13,034 nt of DNA, from contig JACFNM010000089.1 of NCBI GenBank assembly GCA_019454915.1, positions 1 to 13,034 on the forward strand, in the 5' to 3' direction. Below the pieces are notes generated by a model. That model ran no database searches and was not told where the DNA came from. It saw only the letters and a program-made list of their open reading frames with translations. Shown one piece after another: positions 6,257 through 13,034 of the stretch. The position numbers and the translations under genes are program-made. Position 1 is the first letter of the stretch, and every line of letters begins with the position of its first letter. Origin of the DNA: Chitinophagaceae bacterium (GTDB lineage Bacteria > Bacteroidota > Bacteroidia > Chitinophagales > Chitinophagaceae).

Positions 6257-8227
6257 ATGAAAGAAAAAGATGTAACCGGCATATTATGGCAGCCTTCCGA
6301 AAGCTTTAGAGAAAGTTCCCGATTAGCTCATTATATGCAATGGCTTGAAGAGAACAGACAGCTATCGTTCGGCGATTATGATAGTCTCTGGCAATGGTCG
6401 GTCAATGATACCGCAGCATTCTGGCAGAGCATTTCCGACTATTTTGAGGTCATCTATCATACGCCTTATCAAGAGATAATAAGTGATGACGAGATGCCCT
6501 ATACCAAATGGTTTGAGGGCGCTACTTTAAATTATGCTGAACATATCTTCCGGAATGCCACGGATGAACGACCCGCTATATTATTCCAATCAGAGCGAAC
6601 GCCGCTTACAGCGATTAGCTGGAAAGCGTTAAAACAAAAAGTAGCTTCACTGCAGCAGTTTTTTCTTCAGCAGGGAATCCGGCCCGGCGACCGGATAGTG
6701 GCTTATTTACCGAATATCCCCGAAGCCACCATTGCGCTGCTGGCTGCCATGAGCATCGGCGCCGTGTGGAGCAGTTGCTCTCCTGACTTCGGCGCGGGAA
6801 GTGTAAAGGAACGTTTCCGGCAAATTGAGCCCAAATTGCTTATAGCGGTAGATGGTTATGTGTACAACGGAAAGCCTTATGACAGAATGGAAGAAGTGAA
6901 ATCAATACGTGCCGCACTGCACACGGTTGAAAAACTAATATTGATTCCCTATCTGAAAAAGGAAAGCGGGCTGCCGGCTCTTGAAGGAACGATTGGTTGG
7001 GAAGAAGCGTTGCGGACGCCCTCTGCCGAACTGCGGTTCACGCCCGTTCCCTTCAATCATCCTGTTTGGATATTGTATTCATCCGGTACTACGGGCATAC
7101 CCAAAGCCATCACACACGGGCACGGTGGAGTATTACTCGAACACTTCAAATACCTGGCATTTCATAATGACGTACGCCCAGGAGATGTCTTCTTTTGGTT
7201 TACCACCACGGGCTGGATGATGTGGAACTACGTGCAGGCGGCTTTGCTTACCGGCGCTACCATTGTGTTATATGATGGAAGCCCCGGCTTTCCGGACATG
7301 AGTGTTCTCTGGCGACTTGCGATTAGTACGAAGATGAATCACTTTGGTACCAGCGCTCCTTTTTTAACGGCCTGCAAAAAAGCAGAATTGATTCCGTCCG
7401 CATTAGGCGATCTCTCCAACCTGCGTTCCGTAAGCTCAACCGGCTCCCCTCTAACCCAGGAGGGCTTCAACTATGTTTATCAAAACGTAAAAGAAGACCT
7501 GTGGATGATCAGCATGAGCGGAGGTACTGATGTATGCACCGCTTTCGTTGGAGGCTGTCCGATATGGCCGGTGTACGGAGGCGAAATACAATGCCGTGCA
7601 TTAGGATGCGATCTGCACGCTCTCGATGAAGAAGGCAACCGGTTGGAGGATGAAATAGGCGAAATGGTAATCAGCAAGCCCATGCCCTCTATGCCCGTAT
7701 TTTTCTGGAACGACCCGAATTATGAAAAATACCTTTCCAGCTATTTTAATATCTACCCCGGAAGCTGGCGGCACGGCGACTGGGTTAAAATTACCACTCA
7801 CCAGGGAGTCATTATTTATGGTCGCTCCGACGCAACGCTTAACCGCCAGGGAGTGCGTATCGGCACCGCGGAAATATACCGGGCAGTGGACACGATTGCC
7901 GAAATCAAAGACAGTTTGATCGTAAATATTGAGTTGCCGGAAGGCGGAAGTTATATGCCCTTGTTTGTTGTGCTGAAGGAGCCTCACCAGTTAACGGAAG
8001 AACTAAAGCAACGGGTAAAAAACGCCCTGCGAAGTATCTACTCGCCGCGTCATGTACCGGATGAAATCATTGAAGTGAAAGATATACCCTACACCATCAG
8101 CGGCAAAAAAATGGAGATGCCGGTAAAGAAAATGCTCATGGGTAAACCCTTAGAGAAATCAGTCAATATAGGCGCTATGAAAAACCCCGAATCACTGGAC
8201 TATTTCATCCGCTTCAGGAAGGTATAG
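6257..8227 (+). CDS. Acetoacetyl-CoA synthetase (acetoacetate-CoA ligase)
   Basis: A 656-residue cytoplasmic enzyme of the ANL (AMP-forming) superfamily, with the usual length for the family. It joins acetoacetate, ATP and CoA to give acetoacetyl-CoA, AMP and pyrophosphate, recycling ketone-body carbon or feeding polymer and lipid synthesis. Evidence: an acetyl-CoA-synthetase-type N-terminal cap (KWFEGATLNYAEH near 84-96), the P-loop-like SSGTTGIPKA (275-284), TTTGWMMWNY (316-325), the GRSDATLNRQGVRIGTAEIY hinge and YTISGKKMEMPVKK with the adenylation lysine near 617. The order and wording of these motifs (SGKKxExPVKK, NRQGVRIGTAEIY) separate it from acetyl-CoA synthetase. A GTG at 6209 could extend the protein by 16 residues, but ATG 6257 opens the family-like 'MKEKDVTGILWQPS'. 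It appears to be a single-gene unit; a weak TTTG at 6180-6183 may belong to its promoter. Confidence 0.95.
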   Translation: MKEKDVTGILWQPSESFRESSRLAHYMQWLEENRQLSFGDYDSLWQWSVNDTAAFWQSISDYFEVIYHTPYQEIISDDEMPYTKWFEGATLNYAEHIFRNATDERPAILFQSERTPLTAISWKALKQKVASLQQFFLQQGIRPGDRIVAYLPNIPEATIALLAAMSIGAVWSSCSPDFGAGSVKERFRQIEPKLLIAVDGYVYNGKPYDRMEEVKSIRAALHTVEKLILIPYLKKESGLPALEGTIGWEEALRTPSAELRFTPVPFNHPVWILYSSGTTGIPKAITHGHGGVLLEHFKYLAFHNDVRPGDVFFWFTTTGWMMWNYVQAALLTGATIVLYDGSPGFPDMSVLWRLAISTKMNHFGTSAPFLTACKKAELIPSALGDLSNLRSVSSTGSPLTQEGFNYVYQNVKEDLWMISMSGGTDVCTAFVGGCPIWPVYGGEIQCRALGCDLHALDEEGNRLEDEIGEMVISKPMPSMPVFFWNDPNYEKYLSSYFNIYPGSWRHGDWVKITTHQGVIIYGRSDATLNRQGVRIGTAEIYRAVDTIAEIKDSLIVNIELPEGGSYMPLFVVLKEPHQLTEELKQRVKNALRSIYSPRHVPDEIIEVKDIPYTISGKKMEMPVKKMLMGKPLEKSVNIGAMKNPESLDYFIRFRKV

Positions 8228-8245
8228 ACCAAAGAAAATGGTCTA
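8225..8245 (+). terminator. Hairpin over the acetoacetyl-CoA synthetase stop codon
   Basis: TAGACCA (8225-8231, beginning with the stop codon) pairs perfectly with TGGTCTA (8239-8245) around a 7-base loop. No T-run follows, so it is not a standard intrinsic terminator; it may protect the 3' end of the message or help end transcription towards the convergent permease gene. Confidence 0.35.
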
Positions 8246-8318
8246 CAGACCTCGTAGTTGAGGGATATTGCGTAATAGCCGTTCTTAGAGAAGTGTTTAT
8301 TCGTTTCGTATTCAGGTA

Positions 8319-9443
8319 CTATTCCTTTTCTTCCTCTGTCTCCCCGCTAAAAACTGTCGCTCTCATTCTCAATTCTGGATTCGTCATCGGGCTGAGGGTA
8401 GGCCGCTCGTCACCTAATAGAATTCCCCAGTGGCGGAAATCTTTCGTATGGTCGAAGATGATCTTCAGAACGGCCACCATCGGTAGAGACAGGAACATAC
8501 CGGACACTCCGGCCAGCGTACCGCCTACGATTACTGCAACGATACTCATGAGCGCGTTGATCTTAATCTTGGAACCCACAATCCGGGGCATCAGAATATT
8601 GTTGTCTAAAAACTGCACAACAGCAATGACAATTAAAACAGCGAATACATGCCATAACTCGCTGGATGAAGTTAAGGTCAGTAAGACGCCAATGATATTT
8701 CCTACCAGTGCGCCCACATAAGGTATCAGATTCAGCAGAGCAAATATGATCGCAATCAGCATGGCGTGTTTAATTCCAATAATCATTAAGAGTCCGCCCA
8801 ATAAAACTGTCATATAGGAAACCTGGATTAATAACCCGATCAGGTAACTCTTAATCATTACCTCCGTTTCCCGCAGGGCTGATTCTACCTGGGTATGATT
8901 TTCTTTGCTGAACCAGATAAAAACAAACTGTAAAAACAGGTTCTTATAAAAAAGGATTAGAAAAATATAGATGGGTAACAATCCCAAAAAAACGAACATT
9001 TCGGTGATAGAAACCGCGGCACCACTTAAATAGGACCCTGCGTTATTTAATAACTTGCTTCCCTGTTCCTGCAAGACTTTAATCTGCTGATCGGCAGATA
9101 CATTCAGGTTTCTATATATCCAACTGCTCAGCGTATTCCAATGCAGATTCAGATTCTTTTCTATCTGTGGAAAGTCTTTAACTAAAGAAGCAACCTGCAA
9201 TGAAAAGAAAGTGAGTATCCCGAATATTATCAGTGCGGCAGTGGCGATAGCCAAAACAATGGCAATAATTTCCGGAATCTTAATTTTACGAAGGAATCGA
9301 AAAATCGGTAGCAGCATGAGGCTTATGAAAAAAGCCATCAACAGCGGCATAACGATTGAGTTGGCGACGGAAAATAGTGCAATAAGCAAATACAATCCCA
9401 ACAGTTCGATAGACCGTCTGACTGTTAAAGGTAATGGTTTCAT
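8319..9443 (-). CDS. AI-2E family transporter (UPF0118 permease)
   Basis: A 374-residue inner-membrane protein with about eight hydrophobic segments: roughly 13-50 (two), 58-84, 148-170, 203-223, 226-258, 265-280 and 300-331. A long loop at 85-145 carries amphipathic 'FPQIEKNLNLHWNTL' helices, as usual in the family. Conserved C-terminal features are NLIPYVGALVG (238-248), QFLDNNILMPRIVGSKIKINAL (277-298) and the ending SGMFLSLPMVAVLKIIFD (314-331). The family includes TqsA, implicated in autoinducer-2 export, and Na+/H+ or Na+/Li+ antiporter-like members, so the substrate cannot be named. The hydrophilic tail of about 40 residues ends in acidic GETEEEKE. It forms its own unit, convergent with acetoacetyl-CoA synthetase. 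Confidence 0.92.
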   Translation of the reverse strand: MKPLPLTVRRSIELLGLYLLIALFSVANSIVMPLLMAFFISLMLLPIFRFLRKIKIPEIIAIVLAIATAALIIFGILTFFSLQVASLVKDFPQIEKNLNLHWNTLSSWIYRNLNVSADQQIKVLQEQGSKLLNNAGSYLSGAAVSITEMFVFLGLLPIYIFLILFYKNLFLQFVFIWFSKENHTQVESALRETEVMIKSYLIGLLIQVSYMTVLLGGLLMIIGIKHAMLIAIIFALLNLIPYVGALVGNIIGVLLTLTSSSELWHVFAVLIVIAVVQFLDNNILMPRIVGSKIKINALMSIVAVIVGGTLAGVSGMFLSLPMVAVLKIIFDHTKDFRHWGILLGDERPTLSPMTNPELRMRATVFSGETEEEKE

Positions 9444-9671
9444 ATTCGGAGAATTGTCAACAAATTACTGATAAATTATACATTTCACCGAAATTTTGAG
9501 TTGGCGTGGATGGGAGCGAAGTTGCTTTACGCAATGGGGAAAAAGTGTCCCGCAGATAGCGTGGATAGTCGCAGACTTTTCTCTTCTGCGTTCACCAGTG
9601 CGATCAGCGGGAAAAACGCCCCGCAGAAAACGGCATCGCCTCCTCTTTATAACTTTCCGATTTGATTATTC
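9444..9671. other. Non-coding spacer between permease and DUF1080 genes
   Basis: These 228 bases hold the promoter region of the permease gene (minus strand, near 9444-9500) and an imperfect palindromic repeat unit (9549-9611). An open frame crossing it on the plus strand (9496-9720) has a low-complexity, arginine-rich product and runs into the DUF1080 gene, so I do not regard it as a gene. No exact -7 box was found; TAATTTG on the minus strand at 9462-9468 is one base short of the consensus. Confidence 0.6.
9549..9611. repeat. Imperfect palindromic intergenic element (63 bases)
   Basis: Two 27-base arms (9549-9575 and 9585-9611) flank a 9-base pyrimidine loop (9576-9584). The left arm begins CCCGCAGAT and ends CGCAGA; the right arm begins TCTGCG and ends GATCAGCGGG. 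Comparing the left arm with the reverse complement of the right gives 18 matches in 27, strongest at both ends. The wording (CGCAGAT ... CGCAGA, TCTCTGCG ... GATCAGCGGGAAA) matches a type of dispersed intergenic palindrome that I recall from many Bacteroidota genomes, so this looks like a somewhat decayed copy. Copy number cannot be checked here. Confidence 0.55.
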
Positions 9672-10433
9672 CTATAAAGGTCTGATCCAGATATTTCTGA
9701 AGGCCGTAGGATTACCGTGATCCTGCAGCATAATGGCTTCCTTGTCACCATGCTTTTCGTAATTGGGTGTACCAATGTATTGAGTACCTCCCCAAATAGT
9801 TGTATTGTTTTGAACAAGTACTCCATTATGAAAAACCGTGATTTTAGCAGGCGTTCTAACCGTACCATCTGCCTGCCAAACGGGTGCAGTAAAGATAATA
9901 TCATAAGTCTGCCATTCACCAGGTCCACGGGAAGCATTTACAAGCGGCGGAGTTTGCTTGTAGATACTCGCAGCCTGTCCGTTGGAATAAGTGGGGTTAT
10001 TATAAGAATCTAAAACCTGTAATTCATACCTTCCCATCAAAAAGATACCACTGTTGCCGCGTCCCTGACCATCGCCCTTTACCACTGCGGGTGTACGCCA
10101 TTCAATGTGCAACTGGCAATCGCCAAATCCTTCCTTCGTCTCAATGCCACCCGAACCGCCGACTACCACCAGGGCGCCGTCTTCTACCTTCCATTTCACC
10201 GCTCCCCCGTCTTTTTGCGATTTCCATTTTGAAGCATCTTTACCATCAAACAATACGATGGCGTCCGACGGTGCATCAGCAGCCGTCTTTCCCGGCGTTA
10301 TCACCTTAACGGCAGGATCCCAGTATTCGGTTAACTTCGGATCTCCCTGCCGCGGCGCTTTTTGAGCGAAGGCAGCGGATATTGAAAAGCAAATGAAAAC
10401 TCCCGGTATTAATTTGAGGAAACGATTGTTCAT
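9672..10433 (-). CDS. Secreted DUF1080 protein (3-keto-disaccharide hydrolase type, PF06439)
   Basis: A 253-residue exported protein with signal peptide 1-23 (cleavage after AAFA, before Gln24) and one concanavalin-like beta-sandwich domain from about 55 to 253. Family marks are IVLFDGKDASKWKS (59-72), VKWKVEDGALVV (79-90), GDCQLHIEWRTP (104-115), the core GNSGIFLMGRYELQVLDSY (126-144), the 'GEWQTYDIIF' strand and LQDHGNPTAFRNIWIRPL at the very end. Members are hydrolases or lyases that act on 3-keto-glycosides, and many are found in the periplasm or on the surface of Bacteroidota. It lies 87 bases downstream of the hemerythrin gene on the same strand, but the gap is wide enough for its own promoter. 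Assignment to the family is firm; the substrate is not. Confidence 0.92.
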   Translation of the reverse strand: MNNRFLKLIPGVFICFSISAAFAQKAPRQGDPKLTEYWDPAVKVITPGKTAADAPSDAIVLFDGKDASKWKSQKDGGAVKWKVEDGALVVVGGSGGIETKEGFGDCQLHIEWRTPAVVKGDGQGRGNSGIFLMGRYELQVLDSYNNPTYSNGQAASIYKQTPPLVNASRGPGEWQTYDIIFTAPVWQADGTVRTPAKITVFHNGVLVQNNTTIWGGTQYIGTPNYEKHGDKEAIMLQDHGNPTAFRNIWIRPL

Positions 10434-10520
10434 AGCAAAAATTTGTTACTGTTAAAAAGAGGGTACAATTTATACAATAATTCGCGATAAATAAGAGGAT
10501 GGGCTATAAAATGAAAATCA

Positions 10521-11039
10521 TTATTCCCCTTTTACCAGGGCATCATAGTCAAAACCTGCCCTTTCCAGGGCGCGCTTAGCCGCCTCCAATGCAAACTCCG
10601 CCCTGTTATGCGGATGAACCGGCACTTCTGTCACCTTTTGCAATTGCTCAAGCAGCGATTGTGTTTCCCCCGCCGTTAATTTTTCACAGGCTTCGTACAT
10701 GCCGCCCTCTTCTTCCTCCAAAATATCATGCTTTTCCAATACATGCCGCAATACCCGTATCACGTCGTCGGTGGGAGGAACCACCATAAGCGCCGTCAAA
10801 GCGCCATGGTCAAGCCGCAACTTCGCGGCCAGGGGTAAGGGAACGCCATTATTCCCTTTTTGCGCAGCCGGAAAAAGTATCTTCTCCTCCATCTTTATAT
10901 GTTTAAGCAGCCCGGTCCGGAACTGATGGTAATACTCTTCCTGAAACTCCCCCGGCTTTTCGGTGGCCTTATCCAGCAGATCCTCTACCCTGCGGTGATC
11001 TCTTGTGAAAAATTGATAAAGTGGTTTGTTCTTCGCCAT
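10521..11039 (-). CDS. Hemerythrin HHE-domain protein
   Basis: A 172-residue cytoplasmic four-helix protein that should bind a di-iron centre. The expected ligands are visible in order: His15 (RDHRRVEDLL), His47 and Glu51 (LLKHIKMEEKILFP), His78 (LDHGAL) and His104 with Glu108/109 (EKHDILEEEEGGMYE). The domain spans about 8-125 and is followed by a helical, alanine-rich tail (RAEFALEAAKRALERAGFDYDAL). Bacterial HHE proteins bind oxygen or nitric oxide or help repair iron centres under nitrosative or oxidative stress; which applies here is open. An AGGAG lies about 14 bases before the start, somewhat far for a ribosome binding site. It is divergent from the lipoprotein gene at 11155. Confidence 0.92.
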   Translation of the reverse strand: MAKNKPLYQFFTRDHRRVEDLLDKATEKPGEFQEEYYHQFRTGLLKHIKMEEKILFPAAQKGNNGVPLPLAAKLRLDHGALTALMVVPPTDDVIRVLRHVLEKHDILEEEEGGMYEACEKLTAGETQSLLEQLQKVTEVPVHPHNRAEFALEAAKRALERAGFDYDALVKGE

Positions 11040-11072
11040 TCAACAAAATTCTCCTGGTTAAAAAATGAATGG

Positions 11073-11080
11073 CAAAGGTA
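11073..11080 (-). promoter_or_regulatory. Bacteroidota -7 promoter box for the hemerythrin gene
   Basis: The minus strand reads TACCTTTG, an exact match to TAnnTTTG, 34 bases before the start codon at 11039. That spacing is nearly the same as for the box upstream of the exported-protein gene at 6113. No clear -33 partner is present. Confidence 0.4.
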
Positions 11081-11120
11081 AGAAAGAATAGCGGGCGAAT
11101 GACAGAGACGGAAGCGTCCC

Positions 11121-11151
11121 TTTGAAGTTGATTCAAAAATGAATAATATTG
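11121..11151 (+). promoter_or_regulatory. Candidate promoter for the small lipoprotein gene
   Basis: TTTG at 11121-11124 and TAATATTG at 11144-11151 (one mismatch to TAnnTTTG) are separated by 19 bases, the normal Bacteroidota spacing. Transcription would then begin at or just after the ATG at 11155, implying a leaderless message or a different true start, which is why confidence is low. Confidence 0.25.
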
Positions 11152-11154
11152 ACT

Positions 11155-11739
11155 ATGGTAGTATCCCGAAGAAATAAACAGCAGATATCATCATGGCTGA
11201 ACCATAAAATCCTTGCTGCGTTTTTATTTTCGTTCATTTCCTGTCACCCGCGTGCCGACACAGCTTCAGAGGGAAAAGCATTCAACGCCGTTCTGCAGGA
11301 AGTATTGATCACCGATACGCTGCATTTTGGTCAATTATCTTTTAAAATAGCCGTTGAAAACAGAAGCGGAGACCCGGAAAGACTAATCTTTAAAAAAGGG
11401 AAAAGCGAAAACGCCCCATCCGCCGATCCGGTCTCCGGCAATGGGAATGCAACGGTAATCCTCTTCAATCCATACAATACCAATATGGCTGAATTGAAGC
11501 TATCAGACACTTACCCAAACGAAGTCCTGATTCTTAATGGACATACCGCAGAGTTGTCGTTTGCGTTAGAAGGTAACAATACGATAACCACCTATTTCAA
11601 TCTGCATCCTTCAGACCGATCAGACATCGCACTGAAAGAAATGCTTAAAAACACCCGGCTCATGCTCCGCTATCACGATTCCGGAGGGACTGTGGATTCC
11701 ATTGAAGTAAAAATGCCTCCCTCATTTCTTGTCCGTTAG
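11155..11739 (+). CDS. Small lipoprotein of unknown function
   Basis: A 194-residue protein from ATG 11155 (a TTG two codons earlier is also in frame). A basic N-terminus (SRRNKQQ) and the hydrophobic stretch ILAAFLFSFIS lead to Cys30, giving a probable lipoprotein signal; the -3 residue is Phe rather than Leu, which makes the lipobox atypical. The mature part is beta-rich (LQEVLITDTLHFGQLSFKIAVENRS, ATVILFNPYNTNMAELKLSD, LILNGHTAELSFALEGN) and resembles an immunoglobulin-like domain that would sit on the membrane surface. I do not recognise a named family. It converges on the GH32 gene with only 16 bases between stops. Confidence 0.7.
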   Translation: MVVSRRNKQQISSWLNHKILAAFLFSFISCHPRADTASEGKAFNAVLQEVLITDTLHFGQLSFKIAVENRSGDPERLIFKKGKSENAPSADPVSGNGNATVILFNPYNTNMAELKLSDTYPNEVLILNGHTAELSFALEGNNTITTYFNLHPSDRSDIALKEMLKNTRLMLRYHDSGGTVDSIEVKMPPSFLVR

Positions 11740-11755
11740 TTATCATCAGGTTCGC

Positions 11756-13034
11756 TTAATACAAATTGGTAGCAGCCATTTCCCATCCCTCAGCGTTAAT
11801 GACTTCCACCGGGGCGCCTTCAGCAAAGCATTTCACTTTGGTGCTACCCGCCAATTCAGGATATACCACCTGCGTAACGCATTGCCGTCCGTTAGCGAAC
11901 ACCTCTATGATAGACTGATCAATGAATATATCCAACTGCAGGTTTTCTCCTTTTTTTAATTCAAAGGGAGCGCGTTGACGGGAAGTTGTTTTTCCGTACC
12001 CTTCAATACTGGCAGGCTCAACGATGCAGTGGGTGACCATTTCCACCGGCCCGTGAACGGAGGATTTAATAAAGTCAATGATGATTTCTTTGGCAACAGG
12101 ATCGTATTTGATCACCGTTTCTTCCCGTCCATCGGGAGAGCAAAACACTTTTACGCCATAAGCTGATTTTTCACTGCCTTTGAAGGTGGCTTTTATTTCC
12201 AGGGATCTGCCTTCAAGAGAAAGTTCCTTTTCCGTGTTGGCGGCAATTGTTCCCGTGAAACTTTTTGAAGTTGTCGGCAACCGGAGGCTCCTGATCTCTT
12301 CGGGAGGATTGATCTGGAGTTCTCCGTTTTTGGATAGTGTAAGCACCCTCGGTAAACTCATGATACCCGACCACCCAAAATAAGGCAGGTATTTCGGCTT
12401 TCTTTCCAGCACCCACCCCCAGATGATGTTCCTGCCTTTGTCATCAACCAGTTGTTCGGGGGCAAAAAAAGTTCCTCCGGGCCAGTTCATACGCCCGTGT
12501 TTTTCTATGCTGTAGTGATCGTTTTCAAACTTTCCGATATAGTATTGCGTTCCGAGATGATGGCTGATAAAGACAAGCATATCCTTATCACCAATCTTAA
12601 AGAAATCAGGACAGGAGATATCTTCATAGTCAAAAAGCATATTATTTTTTCGATCAACAAAATCTCCCTTATACTCCCAGTTATACAAATCTTTCGACTT
12701 AAACAGCCCCACTTCTTCGCCACCGGATATCTGGTAATAATGATCCGTCTTTTTATCATACCAGCCTTCCGGATCCCATGCGCGGTATTTCCCTTCCATC
12801 TTACTTCCTTTTGGAGGCGTCACCAAAACAGGATTACCTTCAAATTTCACCCACTGGTTTAAATCCCTGTCCTTTGAATAAGCCATAAGATTGGTACCGG
12901 ATCCTTCACCATGATAGATGATATAGGGCACTCCTTCTCTTGAAATAAAAGTGCCGCCACTGAATATACCCCGTTCTATATCGCCGGGCTTCACATCCAG
13001 CATATCCGGATGAAGGGTCCAGTGGAAGAGATCC
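11756..13034 (-). CDS. Glycoside hydrolase family 32-like protein (N-terminus outside window)
   Basis: The frame continues past the ATG at 13003 to the right edge with DLFHWTLHPD, so the gene is cut by the window and the visible 425 residues are the C-terminal part. A five-bladed propeller region (nucleotides about 13034-12290) shows FSGGTFI, AWDPEGWYD (Asp of the RDP-type motif, at about 12775), YEDISCPDFFKIGDKDMLVFISH (about 12630-12560) and SLPRVLTL. A beta-sandwich follows, ending in the GH32 signature LDIFIDQSIIEVFANG (about 11920-11870). GH32 enzymes hydrolyse sucrose, fructans or related beta-fructosides. Here the residue before the Cys-Pro, normally the acid/base Glu of the ECP motif, is Ser, while a Glu lies three residues earlier. 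The enzyme may thus belong to a divergent GH32 subgroup with a different substrate. Location (signal peptide) cannot be judged because the N-terminus is missing. Confidence 0.85.
   Translation of the reverse strand, partial: DLFHWTLHPDMLDVKPGDIERGIFSGGTFISREGVPYIIYHGEGSGTNLMAYSKDRDLNQWVKFEGNPVLVTPPKGSKMEGKYRAWDPEGWYDKKTDHYYQISGGEEVGLFKSKDLYNWEYKGDFVDRKNNMLFDYEDISCPDFFKIGDKDMLVFISHHLGTQYYIGKFENDHYSIEKHGRMNWPGGTFFAPEQLVDDKGRNIIWGWVLERKPKYLPYFGWSGIMSLPRVLTLSKNGELQINPPEEIRSLRLPTTSKSFTGTIAANTEKELSLEGRSLEIKATFKGSEKSAYGVKVFCSPDGREETVIKYDPVAKEIIIDFIKSSVHGPVEMVTHCIVEPASIEGYGKTTSRQRAPFELKKGENLQLDIFIDQSIIEVFANGRQCVTQVVYPELAGSTKVKCFAEGAPVEVINAEGWEMAATNLY

Noticed and set aside
8293..8721. Plus-strand reading frame opposite the AI-2E permease
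   Set aside because: It is the antisense shadow of a well-supported membrane protein gene.
9496..9720. Plus-strand reading frame across the palindromic spacer
   Set aside because: It crosses the repeat element and enters the DUF1080 gene antisense; the product shows no domain character.
10510..10522. Small AATGA/TCATT stem at the end of the hemerythrin gene as a terminator
   Set aside because: Only five AT-rich pairs with a 3-base loop; too weak to call.
12452..12862. Plus-strand reading frame opposite the GH32 gene
   Set aside because: Antisense shadow of a gene with clear GH32 motifs.
1..13034. CRISPR arrays, tRNA genes, insertion sequences, phage genes
   Set aside because: No regularly spaced direct repeats, no cloverleaf, and no transposase or integrase motifs were seen on either strand.

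Overview
The window looks like chromosomal DNA of a member of the Bacteroidota, most likely of the Chitinophagaceae/Flavobacteriia kind that makes flexirubin-type or aryl-polyene pigments. This rests on gene content (a type II polyketide-like pigment operon with LolA-like and lipoprotein partners, a DUF1080 protein, an AI-2E permease), on the near absence of Shine-Dalgarno sequences before starts, and on upstream boxes that match the Bacteroidota -7 element TAnnTTTG. Genus cannot be fixed from the sequence alone.

Layout. (1) From the left edge to 5678, all on +, runs one tightly packed operon: the tail of an unidentified protein, a short Cys-less ketosynthase-like protein, an acyl carrier protein, a full ketosynthase with an intact Cys-His-His triad, a Cys-less ketosynthase-like partner (chain-length-factor type), a membrane-anchored NodB-type polysaccharide deacetylase, a LolA-like periplasmic carrier, a lipoprotein, and a hotdog-fold 3-hydroxyacyl-ACP dehydratase. 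The last five genes overlap their neighbours by 7 to 23 bases. (2) At 5700-6113 (-) lies a small exported protein of unknown function, convergent with the operon. (3) At 6257-8227 (+) lies acetoacetyl-CoA synthetase. (4) At 8319-9443 (-) lies an AI-2E family permease, followed by a 228-base spacer carrying an imperfect palindromic element at 9549-9611. (5) At 9672-11039 (-) lie a secreted DUF1080 (3-keto-disaccharide hydrolase type) protein and, upstream of it, a hemerythrin-domain protein. (6) At 11155-11739 (+) lies a small lipoprotein, divergent from the hemerythrin gene and convergent with a partial GH32 glycoside hydrolase that runs off the right edge.

How the genes fit together. In the operon, the KS/CLF-like pair would extend a starter held on the ACP and the dehydratase would create double bonds, giving a polyene acyl chain. 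The LolA-like protein, the lipoprotein and the deacetylase point to assembly or placement of the product in the cell envelope. Ketoreductase, starter ligase or ammonia lyase, DarA/DarB, acyltransferase and MMPL exporter are not in view and would be expected to the left. The genes right of 5700 look like ordinary single-gene transcription units. The DUF1080 and GH32 genes suggest some use of extracellular sugars, but they are not arranged as a complete utilisation locus with SusC/SusD here. No tRNA, rRNA, CRISPR array, transposase or integrase was seen.
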